Notes: generated by a model from the sequence alone, not told the origin. DNA of 64,000 bases from an uncultured bacterium (GCA_902801985.1 CADCKD010000003.1:62001-126000), one strand, 5' to 3'; numbered from the stretch's first letter, positions 7,755 to 17,736 are shown. Numbers and translations are program-made.

Positions 7755-10700
7755 TCAAGCCCCAAAATTTAAATTAATTTTGTATTTATACATTATCTGC
7801 TGAATCTGCCCTTGACAAATATTAGCTTTTTCTTCTTGATTACGTGCTTTGAGAACTGTGTACATATTAATTTTATTTAATAGTAGCAAATATTCGTTGC
7901 CGGAGCCCATTCTTTCTATTTTTGAATTTAGATTATTAATCATATTGTAGGCGATATCATATTTAAATTGTTTTATTAGTGTGCATTCTTGGATAATATT
8001 AGCAATTTGAGTAATTTGAGTCATACCTTTTTCTTTAGAGCTTTTTATGATTTCTTTAATTATTGCTTCAGCTTTAATATAAGATTCTTTTTGCGCATAA
8101 GAATAGCCGATAAGCAAATCTGCAAAGACTTCAAATGTAGGCATATAACTGTCTTTTGCTAATATTTTTGCTTTGTAGATTTCCTTTGCAAATGCATCAG
8201 GCTCTTGTTTGTATTGCGTGAATGCACTGATTATGTAATAAAGCAGGTTTGAGAACAAGTTCTCTCCTTTTACAACCTCTGACATAAGTATGTCTTGGCC
8301 GTGTATAAGTTTTTCTAATTCAAAGAATATTGAATACTCCTGCGGTACAAAGTCAAATAATTTATTTGTTATGTCTAAAAGTTCTTGGACATTGTTTAGT
8401 GTGAATACACAAGCCATTGCCATGTATGCAATAAACTCTATAATGATATTTACAAAGTCCTCTTTTGTAAGAATATCATCATTAAATTGGATGCTGTTTA
8501 TTCTTGATGTATCAAGAACATTAAGAACATTGTAGCCTATATCTATACAATCTTTGTACGCTCCGATATTAAATAGAGCTTTAATATGTATAAGAGTCAT
8601 TAACAATAGGTTTAAACTAAAGTTGTACTCTAATGGATTGATAGATTGGTCTTCCGATTGTCTTAAAACTTTGTGTATAAGATTTATTGCATAAGAATAT
8701 TCGCCACTTAGCATTGCCCCTTGTATCATTTTTAGGCTAAATTCTTCGAAAGTTTTCTTATTCTCTGTCTTTATCAAGTTTTCTAACGTTTTGTCTGCAA
8801 TTTCTCTGGTTTCATCCGGTCGAAAATCAGGCATATTATTTGCAATGTTATCATATATTGAATTTCTAAATTCGTTTAAATTTTCTTCCGGCCAGTCAGA
8901 GGAGTGTTCTTCGAGTGTTTTAATTATATTTGAAGAACAGTTTGCGTATGCAGCAAAATCTCCCATAGAAAGGCTGGCATTTGCAATCTTTTCCCATTCA
9001 TATATTGCGTCTTGGTGGAAGTTTTCAATATGTTCGTATAAAATTGCTTTTCTTGGGCTTGTCATTCCTTCTACAAACGCTTTTTGCAACAGAGATGTTG
9101 CTATTTCCGAAAATTCTTCCGGTGTAAGAATTTCCATCAGCGCTTTTAAAAGTATGTCGTAATTTGAGAAATAAATACAATCATTGTAGAAATATAAATA
9201 TCCTCGTTGCGCAAGTTGTTCGGCCAGCTGATTCCAATTTTCAAAACCAAGAAGATCTGCGGTATTTATATCTATTCTGGATGATAGCAACAGGCACATT
9301 GCCAGAAAATGAAGTAGTTCTGTTTCATCTTTCAATAAATTCAATTTACGTTGAATTAGTTGGGTAAAGTCACCAGGGATAATGGTTGTTTTCGGATTTA
9401 ATACTTCTATGGAATCTTCTGTATATTCATAAATGCCAAGTTCTACAAGATATTGAAGCGCATGGTCAAGATAGAGGGTACTACCTTTTGAATATTTTAA
9501 AATTCTTTTAAAATAAAAATCGGATGCTAAATTTTTATAGAATTCAAGATTTGAAGTTATAATATTGTTTATTGAGGATGGTATTAGCGCAATTTCGGTG
9601 TATTCCCTTCTTGAGAGAAGAAAATGCATTCTTTTGTGTAATGAGTAATTTTTGTTATAAGAAATCATGTAGCTAACATTCAAAGCTTCAAAATTTGCAA
9701 AAAGCCTTTCCATTATATCTAAAGATGCAGAGTCTATTTTATCAAAATTTTCTATGTATATAAGGGTATCAGGAATGGCTTGAAGCATTGATAAGAATGT
9801 TTCAAAATATCTGTTTTTCAATGTTTCTAAATCTTCGTATACAGCTCTTTTTGTTAAAGTGAGAAGATCTTTGACCATATCCTCTGCGCCAATAGAACTA
9901 AAAATTGAGTAGTCATTCTTATCATACAGCTTTTGAGATGTTGCGAATGAAAATACTGACATTATTAAATCTCTGAAAAAGCCGTATGGTGTGTATTTCA
10001 TCTCATCATAACAAGTTACGGGAATTATATATTGGTATACCCCTGTCTGGTCAACAGTTGCCAAAAGTTTTAATGTATTCGGTTGGTATATTTCTTCTCC
10101 TTTTAGGGCAATAATTCCTTTTGGAACTTCTTGTAGTATTTCTGTAATGTTGTCAAATACTAAATTGTTTTCGGTTTTAAAGAATGCGCAATTAATTTCA
10201 TCAAAATCTATAAGATCCATACTGTACAAGTCATTGCCGTATTGTTCAATTTCTGACATAGAGTTTTGTAAGGTGAGTGCTTCTTGAACTGACATTGCAT
10301 TTTTTACAAATGTAGGAACTTCGATTTTTTCGTCTTCATTTTCAATTTTATCCTCTTTCATATAATCATCAATTTTTATTTGAGGAGTAATATCTACTTG
10401 ATAAAATCTTTTCATTTCACCGTCTACAAGGACAGAGTTCAGTGATTCCATTTTGTATTTTTCACTGTAATATTCCAAAAATGTTTCATCTGTTATTATT
10501 TGGCAAGAATCAAGTGCTCTTTTTGATTTAGCGTCTTCTTGGCTTACCATATTTGCTAAAAATCCGTAATCTATGTCGTACGGATCCTTATCTGCATCTC
10601 TTTTGAATATACTAAAATTGGCTTTTAGTGCTATGTCTTTTCTTGAGATCAATTTTACATTTAATCTTGTTATCGCATTTGCCATTTCAATTATGGCATT

Positions 10701-11168
10701 CATTGCGTACTGAGCAGAGGATGAGAATGTGTATGCAGAGTTAAATCTCAAAATGTAAATATTATTTTTTACAATTTGTCTCCTCACTCCCAGTCCTTGA
10801 ATTGAAGTTAGGACTAAATTATCAAGATTTTTTTTGAATTTTGAGTATAGCTCTGAACCAAATACTCCTCTAATAATGTCTATATTTGGAAAATCTATTC
10901 TTACTACTGCGAAACTTTCAACGTTGGATTCGTTTTCCAGAGCACTTTGTTCTAAAGAATATCCGCATTTTAAGCATTTCTTATTTTTCATAAGATTAAT
11001 CTTGCCGCATTTTGAACATTTTGTAACAAGAATTTCTCCGCATCTTTTGCAGATATTTTTCTCGTTGATGGTTTTGCAAACAGGGCAAATTATCTTGAGC
11101 ACCTTTTTGCAATTCGGGCACACAAGAGTGTTTTTATCTATTTCCATTCCGCATTTTGGACATTCCAT
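7755..11168 (-). CDS. Triple zinc-ribbon protein with decayed cyclase domain, decayed STAND ATPase and long helical C-terminus
   Basis: 1137 residues. Residues 1-71 hold three zinc ribbons as six CxxC knuckles (CPKC/CPNC, CPVC/CKRC, CSKC/CLKC). About 78-265 follow the class III adenylyl/guanylyl cyclase fold pattern: VVRIDFPNI where an active enzyme has the metal-binding FADISGFT, then KNNIYILRF in place of GDAVMAVFG, then a later SxxxALDSCQIITDETF segment. The second catalytic Asp is lost. About 320-560 resemble a STAND/AAA ATPase: TPYGFFRDLI and a Walker-B-like TLIYIENFDKID, but the P-loop region reads GIIALKGEEIYQPN with no GKT. The remainder is an alpha-helical, TPR-like solenoid. It is probably a scaffold or signalling protein rather than an active cyclase. 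There is no Shine-Dalgarno; a TATAAT ends 6 bases before the ATG. Confidence 0.6.
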   Translation of the reverse strand: MECPKCGMEIDKNTLVCPNCKKVLKIICPVCKTINEKNICKRCGEILVTKCSKCGKINLMKNKKCLKCGYSLEQSALENESNVESFAVVRIDFPNIDIIRGVFGSELYSKFKKNLDNLVLTSIQGLGVRRQIVKNNIYILRFNSAYTFSSSAQYAMNAIIEMANAITRLNVKLISRKDIALKANFSIFKRDADKDPYDIDYGFLANMVSQEDAKSKRALDSCQIITDETFLEYYSEKYKMESLNSVLVDGEMKRFYQVDITPQIKIDDYMKEDKIENEDEKIEVPTFVKNAMSVQEALTLQNSMSEIEQYGNDLYSMDLIDFDEINCAFFKTENNLVFDNITEILQEVPKGIIALKGEEIYQPNTLKLLATVDQTGVYQYIIPVTCYDEMKYTPYGFFRDLIMSVFSFATSQKLYDKNDYSIFSSIGAEDMVKDLLTLTKRAVYEDLETLKNRYFETFLSMLQAIPDTLIYIENFDKIDSASLDIMERLFANFEALNVSYMISYNKNYSLHKRMHFLLSRREYTEIALIPSSINNIITSNLEFYKNLASDFYFKRILKYSKGSTLYLDHALQYLVELGIYEYTEDSIEVLNPKTTIIPGDFTQLIQRKLNLLKDETELLHFLAMCLLLSSRIDINTADLLGFENWNQLAEQLAQRGYLYFYNDCIYFSNYDILLKALMEILTPEEFSEIATSLLQKAFVEGMTSPRKAILYEHIENFHQDAIYEWEKIANASLSMGDFAAYANCSSNIIKTLEEHSSDWPEENLNEFRNSIYDNIANNMPDFRPDETREIADKTLENLIKTENKKTFEEFSLKMIQGAMLSGEYSYAINLIHKVLRQSEDQSINPLEYNFSLNLLLMTLIHIKALFNIGAYKDCIDIGYNVLNVLDTSRINSIQFNDDILTKEDFVNIIIEFIAYMAMACVFTLNNVQELLDITNKLFDFVPQEYSIFFELEKLIHGQDILMSEVVKGENLFSNLLYYIISAFTQYKQEPDAFAKEIYKAKILAKDSYMPTFEVFADLLIGYSYAQKESYIKAEAIIKEIIKSSKEKGMTQITQIANIIQECTLIKQFKYDIAYNMINNLNSKIERMGSGNEYLLLLNKINMYTVLKARNQEEKANICQGQIQQIMYKYKINLNFGA

Positions 11169-11174
11169 TCTGAA

Positions 11175-11180
11175 ATTATA
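11175..11180 (-). promoter_or_regulatory. Candidate -10 box of a leaderless transcript (1137-residue protein)
   Basis: Perfect TATAAT on the minus strand, 6 bases from the ATG at 11168, with no ribosome site between. The -35 region is weak (TTAGTA at 19 bases). Confidence 0.45.
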
Positions 11181-11290
11181 ACATATTATTTTTTTTTGTT
11201 ACTAATACGAATAGAGGAAATGTCAGGTTATGTTGCAGAGTTTTCAAGTACAATGTTTTGTGATATTATGTTGTAAAAGGGGAAATTAAC

Positions 11291-12361
11291 TTGAGTATAA
11301 TCGCAGATGATGAACATATAGAAAATCCGAATACTTCTGTGGGAAAAAATCCTGTCGTAAAACCTGAAATTGATGATAACGACAAGAGTTTTGAGCTTAA
11401 TATTCGCCCTAAAAATTTCGATTCTTATATAGGTCAATCAGCGTTAAAGAGTACATTAAAAATAACTATTGAAGCTGCAAAAAAACGTGAAAAAACTCTT
11501 GACCACTTACTGTTTTACGGCCCTCCGGGACTTGGTAAAACTACTCTTGCCGGTGTTATTGCAAATGAAATGGGTGTACCTATAAAAATTACATCTGCGC
11601 CTGCATTAGAAAGACCTAGAGATATAATCGGGATTTTGATGTCACTTGAAGAAGGTCAGATATTATTTATAGATGAAATACACAGGCTAAATAAAGTCGC
11701 GGAAGAAATTCTATATCCTGCTATGGAAGATTTTTATCTTGATATGACGACAGGTAAGAGTCAGACAGTAAAAACTTTGCGTGTGCCTTTGCCTAAATTT
11801 ACATTGATTGGTGCAACAACAAAAGCGGGGGAACTATCAGGTCCTCTCAGAGACAGGTTTGGTATTATTCATCGTTTGGAATTCTATACAAATGATGAAC
11901 TCTCTCAAATAATAAAACGGACAGCTGATATTCTTGATATAAAAATTGATTCAAAAGGTGCTGCAGCGATTGCAAGACGTTCTCGCGGGACTCCGCGTAT
12001 TGCAAATAGGCTCATAAAACGAGTTAGTGATTATGCAATTGTTAAATATGACGGTGTTATAAATGAAACTGTTGCAAATGAGTCCTTGGACATATTAAAA
12101 ATTGACGAATTCGGACTTGATACAACTGATAGAAATTTATTGAAACTCATTATCGAAAAGTATGACGGCGGGCCTGTCGGCATAGAAACTATTGCCGCTG
12201 CAATAGGTGAAGATTCAAGAACAATAGAAGATGTATGTGAACCGTTCTTACTTCAATGCGGTTTACTCCAAAGAACTCCGCGCGGTCGTAAGGTTTCGCC
12301 GGAGACGTACAGACATCTTGGGTATAAAATCCAGTCCTCTTCTCAGCAGAGTCTGTTCTAA
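11291..12361 (+). CDS. ruvB: Holliday junction branch migration ATPase RuvB
   Basis: 356-residue AAA+ motor that drives branch migration with RuvA in recombinational repair. Walker A GPPGLGKT at residues 77-84, Walker [10 protein letters not shown], sensor [18 protein letters not shown], and a C-terminal winged helix with [17 protein letters not shown]. The start is TTG at 11291 behind an AAAGGGG ribosome site. The N-terminal 35 residues are a variable, acidic lead-in. The gene is convergent with the metallo-hydrolase and shares 4 bases with it at the stops. ruvA and ruvC are not in the window. Confidence 0.96.
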   Translation: MSIIADDEHIENPNTSVGKNPVVKPEIDDNDKSFELNIRPKNFDSYIGQSALKSTLKITIEAAKKREKTLDHLLFYGPPGLGKTTLAGVIANEMGVPIKITSAPALERPRDIIGILMSLEEGQILFIDEIHRLNKVAEEILYPAMEDFYLDMTTGKSQTVKTLRVPLPKFTLIGATTKAGELSGPLRDRFGIIHRLEFYTNDELSQIIKRTADILDIKIDSKGAAAIARRSRGTPRIANRLIKRVSDYAIVKYDGVINETVANESLDILKIDEFGLDTTDRNLLKLIIEKYDGGPVGIETIAAAIGEDSRTIEDVCEPFLLQCGLLQRTPRGRKVSPETYRHLGYKIQSSSQQSLF

Positions 12362-13146
12362 AATTCTAAAACTTGGCCGTCTTTTGGAATGATTAAGGAC
12401 TTATCAAATTTGTTTGATTTTGCAAATTTTTGTAAGTCTTTTCTTGATAATGCCGCGTGACCTACGCAATCCATGTGGCTTGCGATGATGGTGACATTTG
12501 GGGCATATTCATGAATGGATTTAACGCCTTCTGCGCCCATAATTATTGAACCGCAACCATCAGTTTGAGCATCGGCACAATTTGCTATGATGTAATCAGG
12601 CTCGTATTTGTCTATTGTTTTCATTACCTCATCACACCATATAGTGTCACCGGTTAAGTATAACGTTTTTTCGTCAGGGAATTTGAATACAACGCCCATT
12701 GCTTCATATCGCATTCCTAAATTGTTGAATGTTCTTGAGGCTTTATCTTTATCCCCGTGCCTGCAAGGTGTTTTATATAACCGAATACCGGCAAAAGGTG
12801 AACCTACATCTGATGACATTACAGACATATTTGTAAATCCCCATTTTACAAGCATTTCTTTATCTATTTCATCTTGTGCAAATACTTTTACCCCTTTTCT
12901 TACGTTATCAATTGCATATTGGTCAAAGTGATCAGGATGAAGGTGAGTTACTATTATTACATCTATATCATCATAAATCTGGTTTGCAGGTCTGGGAAGA
13001 TCGCATGTAGGCCAGCGCAAATCAGGATTAGGCCCTATCGCTATTGGTGCATATGCATCTTTTGGTGCAAACATTGGATCTATTAAAAATCTTTTACCCC
13101 CATATGTAACAATAATTGTGGCATTTCTTATTTGTTCAATTTTCAT
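12358..13146 (-). CDS. MBL-fold metal-dependent hydrolase (UlaG-like)
   Basis: 262 residues. The metal-binding motif HLHPDH is at residues 68-73, followed by further ligands TGDTIW (about 165) and ASHMDCVGH (about 223). This is the compact UlaG/YtnP-like branch of the metallo-beta-lactamase fold, which cleaves phosphoester or lactone bonds. UlaG itself opens L-ascorbate-6-phosphate, but no ascorbate genes are nearby, so the substrate is open. AAGGAG precedes the ATG. Its stop overlaps that of ruvB. Confidence 0.75.
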   Translation of the reverse strand: MKIEQIRNATIIVTYGGKRFLIDPMFAPKDAYAPIAIGPNPDLRWPTCDLPRPANQIYDDIDVIIVTHLHPDHFDQYAIDNVRKGVKVFAQDEIDKEMLVKWGFTNMSVMSSDVGSPFAGIRLYKTPCRHGDKDKASRTFNNLGMRYEAMGVVFKFPDEKTLYLTGDTIWCDEVMKTIDKYEPDYIIANCADAQTDGCGSIIMGAEGVKSIHEYAPNVTIIASHMDCVGHAALSRKDLQKFAKSNKFDKSLIIPKDGQVLEF

Positions 13147-13203
13147 CTAAAAGCTCCTTAATCACAAAAATTATAACATATATCTCAGCAGGATGTCATT
13201 ATG

Positions 13204-13899
13204 TTAACGTCTAATAAGTGGTTTTAAGACTTTGTATGAGCTCTTTATTAGTTCAAGTGACCATTTGATTATTATAATACCGCCTACATATCCGATTATT
13301 GGATCAAGGAATTGTAATCCAAGATATTTTGCGAGTAATAGCCCTATAATAGCCATAACCGAAGTCAAAATATCCGCTAAAATATGCATATATGCAGCTT
13401 TAAAATTAAGATTTTCTTCAACCTTCTCCATAACTTCATCGTTGTGGTGATGGCAATGTTCATGATTTATGTCGCCATCAATATGAATGTGGTAATCTCC
13501 GCCCATAATAAATATACATACAAGATTAACTATTAATCCTATTACCGCAACTAAAATTGCTTCTTGAAATGATATTTCTATCGGGGTAATGAACCTGTCT
13601 AATGATTCCCAAATTATACCCAGAGCTGTTATTCCCAGTAAAATTGCGCTGATAAGTCCGCCAAAAGCATTAACCTGTTCTGCTTTATTCGCATTCCTAA
13701 TAGCTATTGTGCACACAATCAAGGTTATCATAAATGCGGCAGTATGTGTCCCCATATGAAAACCGTCTGCTGTCAGTGCCATAGAATTAGTAATAAAACC
13801 AAAATATATTTCTGCCACCATCATTAAAACGGTGATTATTATTACAAGAATTGTTCTCTTTTTTAAAACATTATCTTCCATATTTAATTCCTTTGCCAC
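13204..13899 (-). CDS. CDF-family divalent metal exporter, DmeF-like, lacking the C-terminal domain
   Basis: 231-residue inner-membrane protein that would exchange cytosolic Co2+/Ni2+/Zn2+ for protons. Six hydrophobic helices are visible. The metal-site motifs are DGFHMGTH in helix 2 and HILAD in helix 5, the helix-2 form typical of DmeF. A histidine-rich cytosolic loop lies between helices 4 and 5 (HIHIDGDINHEHCHHH). The protein ends with helix 6 (SSYKVLKPLIRR), so the usual cytosolic dimerisation domain of about 80 residues is missing. The 57 bases downstream hold no remnant of it. AAAGGA precedes the ATG. Confidence 0.8.
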   Translation of the reverse strand: MAKELNMEDNVLKKRTILVIIITVLMMVAEIYFGFITNSMALTADGFHMGTHTAAFMITLIVCTIAIRNANKAEQVNAFGGLISAILLGITALGIIWESLDRFITPIEISFQEAILVAVIGLIVNLVCIFIMGGDYHIHIDGDINHEHCHHHNDEVMEKVEENLNFKAAYMHILADILTSVMAIIGLLLAKYLGLQFLDPIIGYVGGIIIIKWSLELIKSSYKVLKPLIRR

Positions 13900-13947
13900 T
13901 ATGCTATATCATTTTCCATGATTTTGCAACACATTATTTGTTATATG

Positions 13948-13956
13948 TGATATAAT
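13948..13956 (+). promoter_or_regulatory. Extended -10 promoter of the Lrp-type regulator operon
   Basis: TGATATAAT, a perfect -10 with the upstream TG of extended promoters, 22 bases before the ATG and upstream of a clear AGGAG ribosome site. No good -35 is present at 17 bases, which is usual for extended -10 promoters. Confidence 0.5.
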
Positions 13957-13978
13957 AAATTCAAAATAGGAGAAAAGT

Positions 13979-14461
13979 ATGAGAGAAGAATTACTTTCAA
14001 TTATTGAAAAAAATAGCAGAATAGGATTAAATGAGTTGGCCGTTCGTCTTGGCACAAGCGAAATAGAAGTTGCAAATGAAATTGCAGATATGGAAAAAGA
14101 AGGTATAATCTGTGGTTATCAAACAATTATTGATTGGGAAAAAACTTCAATTGATAAAGTTACTGCGATGATTGAAGTTCGTGTCACACCTCAAAGAGGA
14201 CAAGGTTTTGATTCTATTGCGCGCAGAATATATAACTATCCTGAGGTAAAGTCAGTGTATTTAATTTCAGGCGGTTTTGATTTAATGGTTACCTTAGAAG
14301 AGAAAACTCTTAAAGATATTGCAATTTTTGTAGCGGAAAAACTTTCTACTCTGGACAGTGTTTTGAGTGCATCTACTCATTTTATTTTGAAAAGATATAA
14401 AGTTAACGGTACAATATTGGATAAACACGAGGAAGATTCAAGAGAGGTAATTACTCCATGA
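13979..14461 (+). CDS. Lrp/AsnC-family transcriptional regulator
   Basis: 160 residues: an N-terminal helix-turn-helix (about 1-60, with LNELAVRLGTSEIEVANEIADME) and a C-terminal RAM ligand-binding domain (VEVRVTPQRGQGF... and the glycine-bearing VKSVYLISGGFDLMVTLE). These proteins form ring-shaped oligomers that sense amino acids. Its stop overlaps the start of the aminotransferase gene by 4 bases (ATGA), so the two are co-translated. The pairing resembles AlaR-AlaT of Bacillus subtilis and suggests it controls the enzyme it is fused to in expression. Confidence 0.88.
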   Translation: MREELLSIIEKNSRIGLNELAVRLGTSEIEVANEIADMEKEGIICGYQTIIDWEKTSIDKVTAMIEVRVTPQRGQGFDSIARRIYNYPEVKSVYLISGGFDLMVTLEEKTLKDIAIFVAEKLSTLDSVLSASTHFILKRYKVNGTILDKHEEDSREVITP

Positions 14462-15624
14462 GGAATTTTTTATCAAGTAAAGTCCAAGATATTAAACCTT
14501 CAGGAATTAGAAAATTTTTCGATATAGTCAGCGAAATGAAAGATGCAATTTCTTTAGGTGTAGGTGAACCTGACTTTGAAACCCCTTGGCACATAAGAGA
14601 TGAGGGTATTTATGCATTTGAAAAAGGCAGGACTTTTTATACTTCAAATTCGGGGCTGTTACCGTTAAGAAAAGAAATTAGTAATTATATCCAACGAAGT
14701 CAAGGTGTTTGTTATTCTCCGGAGGAAGAAATTCTTGTTACTGTTGGAGGGTCAGAAGCTATTGATATTGCGATGAGAGCTTTGCTTGATGAGGGGGATG
14801 AAGTTATCATTCCTCAGCCGTCCTATGTTTCTTATGCTCCGTGTTCATATTTGGCAGGGGGAAAAAATGTAATTATTAATTTAAAAGCAGAGAATAATTT
14901 TAAATTAACTCCTCAGGAATTGGAAGCTGCAATAACTGATAAAACAAAAATTTTAGTTTTACCTTTCCCAAATAACCCGACCGGTGCAATTATGGAAAAG
15001 GAAGACTTGGAAAAAATTGCTAAGATTGTGAAGGAAAAAGATATTCTGGTGTTGTCTGATGAGATATACTCAGAGTTAACATATAGCGGCAGGCATGTTT
15101 CAATTGTGTCACTTGAGGGAATGAAGGAGAGAACTATACTTATTAATGGGTTATCAAAATCTCATGCGATGACCGGATGGCGTATAGGATATGCTTGCGG
15201 CCCAAGTGAAATTATTAAACAAATGACAAAGATACATCAGTATGCTATTATGTGTGCCCCTACTATCAGCCAGTATGCGGCCGTTGAAGCACTGAAAAAC
15301 GGTGATGATGATGTAAAAATGATGCGCAATTCATATAATCAAAGACGCAGATTTCTATTGGATGCTTTCAAAAAAATGGGGTTAGAGTGCTTTGAACCTT
15401 ATGGTGCATTCTATGTTTTTCCTTGTATAAAAGAATTTGGAATGACAAGTGAAGAATTTGCGACAAAATTTTTGTATGAAGAAAAAGTTGCAGCAGTTCC
15501 GGGGACAGCATTTGGAGATGCTGGTGAAGGTTTTTTGAGAATATCGTATGCTTATTCAATCGAAAAATTGAAAATAGCGATGGAACGTTTGAATAATTTT
15601 GTCACTCGCTTAAGACAAAAATAG
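14458..15624 (+). CDS. PLP-dependent class I aminotransferase (alanine/aromatic type)
   Basis: 388-residue fold-type I aminotransferase. The PLP lysine is in NGLSKSHAMTGWRIGY (about residue 235). Earlier motifs are PNNPTGA (about 173) and VLSDEIYSEL (cofactor Asp and Tyr), and a late Arg in FLRISYAYS binds the substrate carboxylate. The overlap with the Lrp-type gene upstream points to an amino acid whose level the regulator senses, with alanine or an aromatic amino acid as the likeliest substrate; this part is inference. Length and motifs are complete. Confidence 0.88.
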   Translation: MRNFLSSKVQDIKPSGIRKFFDIVSEMKDAISLGVGEPDFETPWHIRDEGIYAFEKGRTFYTSNSGLLPLRKEISNYIQRSQGVCYSPEEEILVTVGGSEAIDIAMRALLDEGDEVIIPQPSYVSYAPCSYLAGGKNVIINLKAENNFKLTPQELEAAITDKTKILVLPFPNNPTGAIMEKEDLEKIAKIVKEKDILVLSDEIYSELTYSGRHVSIVSLEGMKERTILINGLSKSHAMTGWRIGYACGPSEIIKQMTKIHQYAIMCAPTISQYAAVEALKNGDDDVKMMRNSYNQRRRFLLDAFKKMGLECFEPYGAFYVFPCIKEFGMTSEEFATKFLYEEKVAAVPGTAFGDAGEGFLRISYAYSIEKLKIAMERLNNFVTRLRQK

Positions 15625-15714
15625 ACCTTTACATAAGTTAATATTTTACTCAAAATAATTAAACTTTTTTGGAATTTTTGCCGAATACATGTATATAAAT
15701 ATAGGAAAAATATT

Positions 15715-16005
15715 ATGGCAGAAAATTCACAATTTAGTTTTAACAGACCCTACAAGCCTTTTGGATTGAATGTTCAGGTTCCTGAGCGTACGATTAAACA
15801 GGCAGGTGAAACACTGGGAAATATTGTAAAGGCTCCGGCAGATCCACTATTTACATTCTTAGAAGAAAACGAAGGTGTTTTTAACGGAGATGTTGCCTTT
15901 GAGATTAACAAAGTTGTTGCTCAAAACTTTACAATAGGTTCTGCTATGCGAATGGAAAACGAAAAAATTAATGGAAAAACCCCGAATTTTGATATGCATT
16001 TTTAA
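15715..16005 (+). CDS. Small protein of unknown function
   Basis: 96 residues, not recognised. It has no signal peptide or membrane segment. It begins MAENSQFSFNRPYKPFGLN and has a predicted amphipathic middle (PERTIKQAGETLGNIVK). An AGGAAAAA ribosome site lies before the ATG and a strong bidirectional terminator follows immediately, so it looks like a single-gene transcript. The aromatic, Asn/Phe-rich N-terminus is reminiscent of the NFQ- and FTG-type leaders of other proteins in this window. Confidence 0.6.
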   Translation: MAENSQFSFNRPYKPFGLNVQVPERTIKQAGETLGNIVKAPADPLFTFLEENEGVFNGDVAFEINKVVAQNFTIGSAMRMENEKINGKTPNFDMHF

Positions 16006-16041
16006 AAAAAAGACCGCTTTTTGAAAAGCGGTCTTTTTTTT
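16003..16041. terminator. Bidirectional terminator
   Basis: Perfect 11-pair stem AGACCGCTTTT/AAAAGCGGTCT with a 2-base loop, an A-run before it and a T-run after it. It serves the 96-residue protein gene on the plus strand and lysS on the minus strand. Confidence 0.92.
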
Positions 16042-16043
16042 AC

Positions 16044-17552
16044 TTATTTATTCAATTTTTTCAATGTCGGGAATGCGATTACGTCGCGGATTGACGGAGA
16101 ATCTGTCAGTAACATTACGAGTCTGTCAATACCCATTCCTAAACCGCCCATTGGAGGAACGCCATGTTCTAATGCGCAGATATAATCTTCATCAATCGGC
16201 ATTGCTTCATCGTCGCCCTCTGCTTTTGCCTTCATCTGAGCTTCAAATCTTGCTCTTTGGTCGATTGGGTCTGTAAGTTCGGAAAATGCATTGTCTATTT
16301 CCCAGCCGTTTATTCTTGTTTCAAATCTTTCGGTTAGTCGAGGATTATCTCTATGGACTTTAGCTAAAGGCGAAATTTCACGAGGGTAATCATAGATGTG
16401 GATTGGTTGAATTAAGTTTGGCTCAACTTTTTCTTCAAATACTTTTTCTACAACCTGACCCCAATTAGAACATTCTTCTGTATCAATATGTAAGTTTTGT
16501 GCTGCTTTTACCGCTTCTTCGTAAGTTTCAATCTTGTTAAAGTCTATTCCTGTTGCTTCTTCAACAGCACCAAGCATTGTTTTTCTGTCCCATGGCGGAG
16601 TTAAATCGATTTCGTTTTCTCCGTATTTGATTTTTGTAGTTCCAAGAACTTCTTGTGCAACGTATGCAACGAGTTCTTCAATCAAATCCATCATATCAAA
16701 GTAATCTACATACGCTTGATAAAGTTCAATCATTGTAAATTCAGGGTTGTGACGTGTATCAATACCTTCGTTTCTGAATGAACGGTTAATTTCAAAGATT
16801 GCTTCGCTAACACCACCTACCATTAATCGTTTTAGGTATAATTCCGGTGCAATTCTCAAATACATATCCATATCTAAAGTATTATGGTGTGTAATAAACG
16901 GTTTAGCGTTTGCTCCGCCTGCTTGAGGATGAAGCATAGGCGTTTCAACTTCCATAAAACCTTTATTTATCAAGAATTCTCTTATCTTTTGAATGATTAA
17001 ACTTCTTTTTTGGAAAGTTTTTCTAACATCTTCATTTGTAATCATATCAACATATCTTTGGCGATATTTAGTTTCAACATCAGTCAAACCGTGGAATTTT
17101 TCCGGTAGTGGCAATAGTGATTTTGATAAAACTTCTAAAGAGGTTGATTTGATAGTAAGTTCACCGCGAGGGGTTCTGCGTACAGTCCCTTCAAATCCTA
17201 CAATATCACCAATATCTACTGTTTTTAGTGTTTTTAAATCTTCTTCATTAAGGTTTTCTTTATGTGAAAAAACTTGTATTTTCCCAGATGCATCTACAAG
17301 GTCAATAAACATACCGCTGTTACGAACAGCCATAACACGGCCCGCAACTTTGTAACTATCGGTTGTTTCTTCTCCGACAGGGAGATCTGCATATTTATTT
17401 TGCAAATCTTGTGCCATTATTGTTTTTTCATATTTATAAGGATATGGATTTAATCCTCTTTCTCTTAAACTGTTTGCCTTTTCAATTCTGATTTGACGAA
17501 TTCTGTCTTGAGATGAACCCGTTTCATTTGCTAATTCTTTAATTTCTGCCAT
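16044..17552 (-). CDS. lysS: Lysyl-tRNA synthetase, class II
   Basis: 502 residues. Charges tRNA-Lys. The N-terminal OB-fold anticodon-binding domain (about 60-160, VAGRVMAVRNSGMFIDL) is followed by the class II catalytic core with motif 2 FRNEGIDTRHNPEFTMIE and motif 3 GLGMGIDRLVMLL close to the C-terminus. Full length compared with bacterial LysRS. GAGGA precedes the ATG. Confidence 0.97.
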   Translation of the reverse strand: MAEIKELANETGSSQDRIRQIRIEKANSLRERGLNPYPYKYEKTIMAQDLQNKYADLPVGEETTDSYKVAGRVMAVRNSGMFIDLVDASGKIQVFSHKENLNEEDLKTLKTVDIGDIVGFEGTVRRTPRGELTIKSTSLEVLSKSLLPLPEKFHGLTDVETKYRQRYVDMITNEDVRKTFQKRSLIIQKIREFLINKGFMEVETPMLHPQAGGANAKPFITHHNTLDMDMYLRIAPELYLKRLMVGGVSEAIFEINRSFRNEGIDTRHNPEFTMIELYQAYVDYFDMMDLIEELVAYVAQEVLGTTKIKYGENEIDLTPPWDRKTMLGAVEEATGIDFNKIETYEEAVKAAQNLHIDTEECSNWGQVVEKVFEEKVEPNLIQPIHIYDYPREISPLAKVHRDNPRLTERFETRINGWEIDNAFSELTDPIDQRARFEAQMKAKAEGDDEAMPIDEDYICALEHGVPPMGGLGMGIDRLVMLLTDSPSIRDVIAFPTLKKLNK

Positions 17553-17579
17553 TTATTTTTCCTCTTTTCAATTCTGTTG

Positions 17580-17616
17580 TTCCCTCTCCAAGGGAGAGGG
17601 TTAGGGTGAGGGTTGT
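17580..17616. repeat. Interspersed CCTC/GAGG palindromic repeat, copy 1
   Basis: CCCTCTCC/GGAGAGGG hairpin followed by TTAGGGTGAGGG. It belongs to the same family as the copies at 27501, 27551, 28696, 29152, 29201 and 41467. It sits upstream of lysS and of the FAD protein, between divergent genes. Confidence 0.7.
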
Positions 17617-17736
17617 ATTATCCCTTGCCTATATTTTATGTTAACACAAAAATGAAATATCAAAATTTAAGATTTGTAATTATTTTTTGTTTGGGCTAAG
17701 CTAAGGATGATTGAAAAGATATTAGGGAGACTGAAA

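Noticed and set aside
11228-11437. 69-codon minus-strand frame at the ruvB start
   Set aside because: Antisense to the ruvB N-terminus and promoter region; no ribosome site.
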